From positions 3,472,001 through 3,536,000 of the forward strand of contig NZ_OZ246980.1 of NCBI RefSeq assembly GCF_965232525.1: a DNA stretch of 64,000 nt. Direction: 5' to 3'. Made by a program: the position numbers and the translations under genes. Below, in pieces: positions 63,001 to 64,000 of the stretch. The notes under the pieces are model-generated. The model did no database searches. It saw only the letters and a list, made by a program, of their open reading frames with translations, and was not told the DNA's origin. The DNA comes from Bauldia sp965232525 (GTDB taxonomy: Bacteria > Pseudomonadota > Alphaproteobacteria > Rhizobiales > Kaistiaceae). How positions within the stretch are numbered: the stretch's first letter is position 1; the number at the start of each line of letters is the position of its first letter.

Positions 63001-63210
63001 CTGCCGCTGATCTTGGCCGGTGGCGGCTTCTGGCCACCGTTCGCGATGTCCGTGGCTGGCGGCGTCCTGCTCTCGACCGTGGTGTCGTTCTACTTCACCC
63101 CGCCAATGTTCGCACTGATCTATCGAAAGAAGCGGCAGGAGCCGACCGCCATGGCGAGCGATACCCCGCCGCCAGCCAGTGAGCCAACGCTCAGACTCGC
63201 CGCCGAATAG
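60061..63210 (+). CDS. RND efflux pump with altered proton-relay residues
   Basis: 1049 residues, twelve spans, two periplasmic loops, as in HAE1 pumps. TM4 has GLLVDAAIVMTDEVGKRI: Asp402 is kept but the second acidic residue of the usual D-D pair is Ala403. In TM10 the usual G-x-x-x-K-N-A-I is GVSINAAIIILTGL, with Asn935 at the Lys position. So only one of the three classical charged residues is present. Overall features (IGRQEDPTITN at the first periplasmic entry) resemble a less studied RND branch sometimes annotated simply 'efflux RND transporter permease'. Energy coupling may differ. A strong terminator follows; no outer-membrane channel gene here. Confidence 0.92.
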   Translation: METLTFRHPRIVALALLVIISAGLSSLLSIGRQEDPTITNLFASITTSFPGADPERVEALVTAEIEDALREIPEVDVIESASSTGISIVSIELIETLGEDRIEQVWSEVRDAIDDAARTFPDGVQEPEFDSDGAGAFAAIVALTAVHDRVPMTIAGRYADGLADELRNIPGTKLVETFGAPDEEVLVTIDPAAAAALGLTPDQVSAAIRAADSKVQAGRLRGADSDFVINVEGEITALDRLRRVVIRGADNGKITLLGDIAEVTRGARLPQAETARSDGRAAILVAAKINDGLQVDVWMANLRDTLADYQSVLPASLSADLVFDQSLYTADRLTEVGINMAIGVALVVAVLFITLGARAAAIVALVLPLVSLATLATMNAIGLPIHQMSVTGLIVALGLLVDAAIVMTDEVGKRIRAGESRIVAVQGSVRRLFAPLLASTATTALSFMPMILLPGPAGDFVGAIAIAVVLMLMWSFLVAVTITPAIAGWILPARQGRSPLSTGIRAGALGRVFEASLRWAVRNPIKSVMLALILPLIGFASFPTLTAQFFPGVDRDQFYIEVELADGTALAETEEVAIGVDQILRGIDDIRQVSWVTGRSAPAFYYNIVGNRDQAPAFAQALVTTASPAATERLVPEVQRRLDSLYPQARILVRGLVQGPPVNAPVELRFVGPDTAVLRDLGDRARGILAELDTVTIVRTSANGGAPKINVDVDEAKARLLGLDLGGVARQLEASLEGVTGGSLLEGTEQLPVRVRVGDTVRGDLAAIANLTILPPGASATSASGAFPGVPLSAISDIRVEPSESVITRRNAERANTVQAFLLQGILPEEALEAARAELDAQGFEIPSGYRLEFGGDSDARSSTLNNLLASVGLIVALSIAVVVLTFNSFRLSMVTFVVAGLSAGLSILSLAVFQYPFGINAVIGVIGSIGVSINAAIIILTGLQANPEAAAGDTDSMVDVVMGSSRHIISTTLTTFGGFLPLILAGGGFWPPFAMSVAGGVLLSTVVSFYFTPPMFALIYRKKRQEPTAMASDTPPPASEPTLRLAAE

Positions 63211-63211
63211 A

Positions 63212-63239
63212 AAAAGGCCGCCCCCAGGGGCGGCCTTTT
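63212..63239. terminator. Bidirectional intrinsic terminator
   Basis: AAAAGGCCGCCCC (63212-63224) pairs with GGGGCGGCCTTTT (63227-63239) over a very tight loop. The A and T tracts on the two arms serve both strands. It closes the RND operon on the plus strand and the RTX-type gene on the minus strand. Confidence 0.92.
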
Positions 63240-63262
63240 CCGTTCGTCACCCTTGGTCAGAC

Positions 63263-64000
63263 TCAGGCGATCAACTCGAAGTCGGCCACGGTCAGGGTTG
63301 GCGTCCCGTTGAGCTCCGCGATGAGCTCTTTGCCCGAGCCGCCCGCCGAGCCATCTGCATCGTGAAAGAGTTTGCCATTGTTGTCGTTGTAGATAATGCG
63401 CTGGTCTGTCGTCACCGCGTTGTTGCCGATTACGAACTCGGAGGCGGCAAGCGGATCACCGACGCTGCCAGTCAAACCGAAGGCGGAGATACTCAGACCG
63501 ATCAAATCCGTACCGACTTCGAAATCGTCGATGACATCGGCGTCGGCATCGCCCGCAAGATCAAAGTTGAACTGATCGGATCCATCGCCGCCAAAAAGCA
63601 GGTCATTCCCACCGCGGCCGTTTAGGGTGTCGTCGCCGTCGTTTCCGTGAAAGTCATTCCCTTCCGAGTCTCCCAGCATTTCGTCATTTCCGTAGTCGCC
63701 AACGAATTCCTCTATGTTCTTTACGGATTCGACGTTGCCAAAACCGTCATCTTGAATCTCTGCTCCGGAGATTTCGAGATCGAGTACAACATCACCGATA
63801 CCGACTCCCTGGAAATCATGAAAGCTCAGCGTATCAAATCCGCCCTTGCCATTGAATTCATCAACTCCATCCAGACCCGCGAAATAATTCGAGTCGCTGT
63901 TACCTAAGAATGTGTCGTCCTTGCTGGTGCCAATGACGGCTTCTATGTTCTTGACGGTGTCTTTGTTGCCCCAGCCATCGACGATCTTGCCTGTCTTCAA
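63263..64000 (-). CDS. RTX-type calcium-binding secreted protein, C-terminal part
   Basis: The visible 245 residues are the C-terminus; the gene runs off the window at 64000, so the apparent start there is not real. Glycine/aspartate-rich nonapeptide-like units recur (GNDGDDTLNGRGGNDLLFGGDGSDQF and earlier degenerate copies such as KDDTFLGNSDSNYFAGLDG), the parallel beta-roll that binds calcium. The last 60 residues, ending NGTPTLTVADFELIA, resemble type I secretion signals of this family. Low G+C relative to the window. The N-terminal effector part (protease, adhesin or other) lies outside. Confidence 0.85.
   Translation of the reverse strand: MKTGKIVDGWGNKDTVKNIEAVIGTSKDDTFLGNSDSNYFAGLDGVDEFNGKGGFDTLSFHDFQGVGIGDVVLDLEISGAEIQDDGFGNVESVKNIEEFVGDYGNDEMLGDSEGNDFHGNDGDDTLNGRGGNDLLFGGDGSDQFNFDLAGDADADVIDDFEVGTDLIGLSISAFGLTGSVGDPLAASEFVIGNNAVTTDQRIIYNDNNGKLFHDADGSAGGSGKELIAELNGTPTLTVADFELIA

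Overview
This 64 kb, GC-rich window is chromosomal DNA of an alphaproteobacterium. Two things support that placement. The first is an unbroken str-S10-spc-alpha ribosomal block on the minus strand (rpsL to rplQ, with adk directly after secY). The second is the run that follows rplQ: degP-type protease, rarA, crcB, an RluA-type pseudouridine synthase and the F1-ATPase assembly chaperone ATP12, a neighbourhood typical of alphaproteobacteria. I do not assign a genus. I see no rRNA, tRNA, CRISPR array, insertion sequence or prophage.

Layout. 1-7.6 kb: an SDR-TetR pair with a likely autoregulated promoter, a second SDR, an islet with a DUF4236 protein and about 0.9 kb of hairpin-rich DNA without a credible gene, an ATP-grasp protein, a glyoxalase-fold protein and a cold-shock protein. 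7.7-12 kb: an RND efflux adaptor-pump pair of HAE1 type. 12-19 kb: a SLOG/YpsA-like protein, membrane proteins (DUF2189, DedA), a Nudix hydrolase, two tandem paralogous small proteins, gatA-gatC and DNA polymerase IV. 19-22 kb: a sugar-type ABC importer (ATPase, permease, binding protein) preceded by a short leader ORF that overlaps the ATPase start. 22-30 kb: MFS and Na+/solute transporters, a secreted-repeat protein, a flavoprotein, a biotin-dependent carboxylase beta subunit and a glycosyltransferase. 29.9-36.4 kb: the conserved minus-strand block ATP12, aldo/keto reductase, pseudouridine synthase, crcB, gamma-glutamylcyclotransferase, rarA and degP. 36.5-38.2 kb: a serine hydrolase and a periplasmic protein built of 12-residue repeats. 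38.3-56.5 kb: 29 translation, transcription and secretion genes. 57-63 kb: an MFS transporter, then a TetR regulator divergent from a second RND adaptor-pump pair. 63.3 kb to the end: the C-terminal part of an RTX-type secreted protein, cut by the window edge.

How it fits together. The ribosomal block supplies translation machinery, SecY and the RNA polymerase alpha subunit. It probably starts from a promoter near 56.8 kb with a folded leader, and may have an internal promoter before rpsM. Both RND systems lack an outer-membrane channel gene here, so they presumably share one encoded elsewhere. Only the second RND system has an adjacent regulator.

Most unusual observations: a perfectly phased 12-residue repeat protein; a gamma-glutamylcyclotransferase whose only starts that keep its active-site loop are non-AUG; an RND pump lacking most of the canonical proton-relay residues; a structured leader before rpsL; a leader ORF coupled to the ABC importer; tandem paralogous small proteins behind gatCA; and several convergent gene pairs interlocked through shared stop codons.
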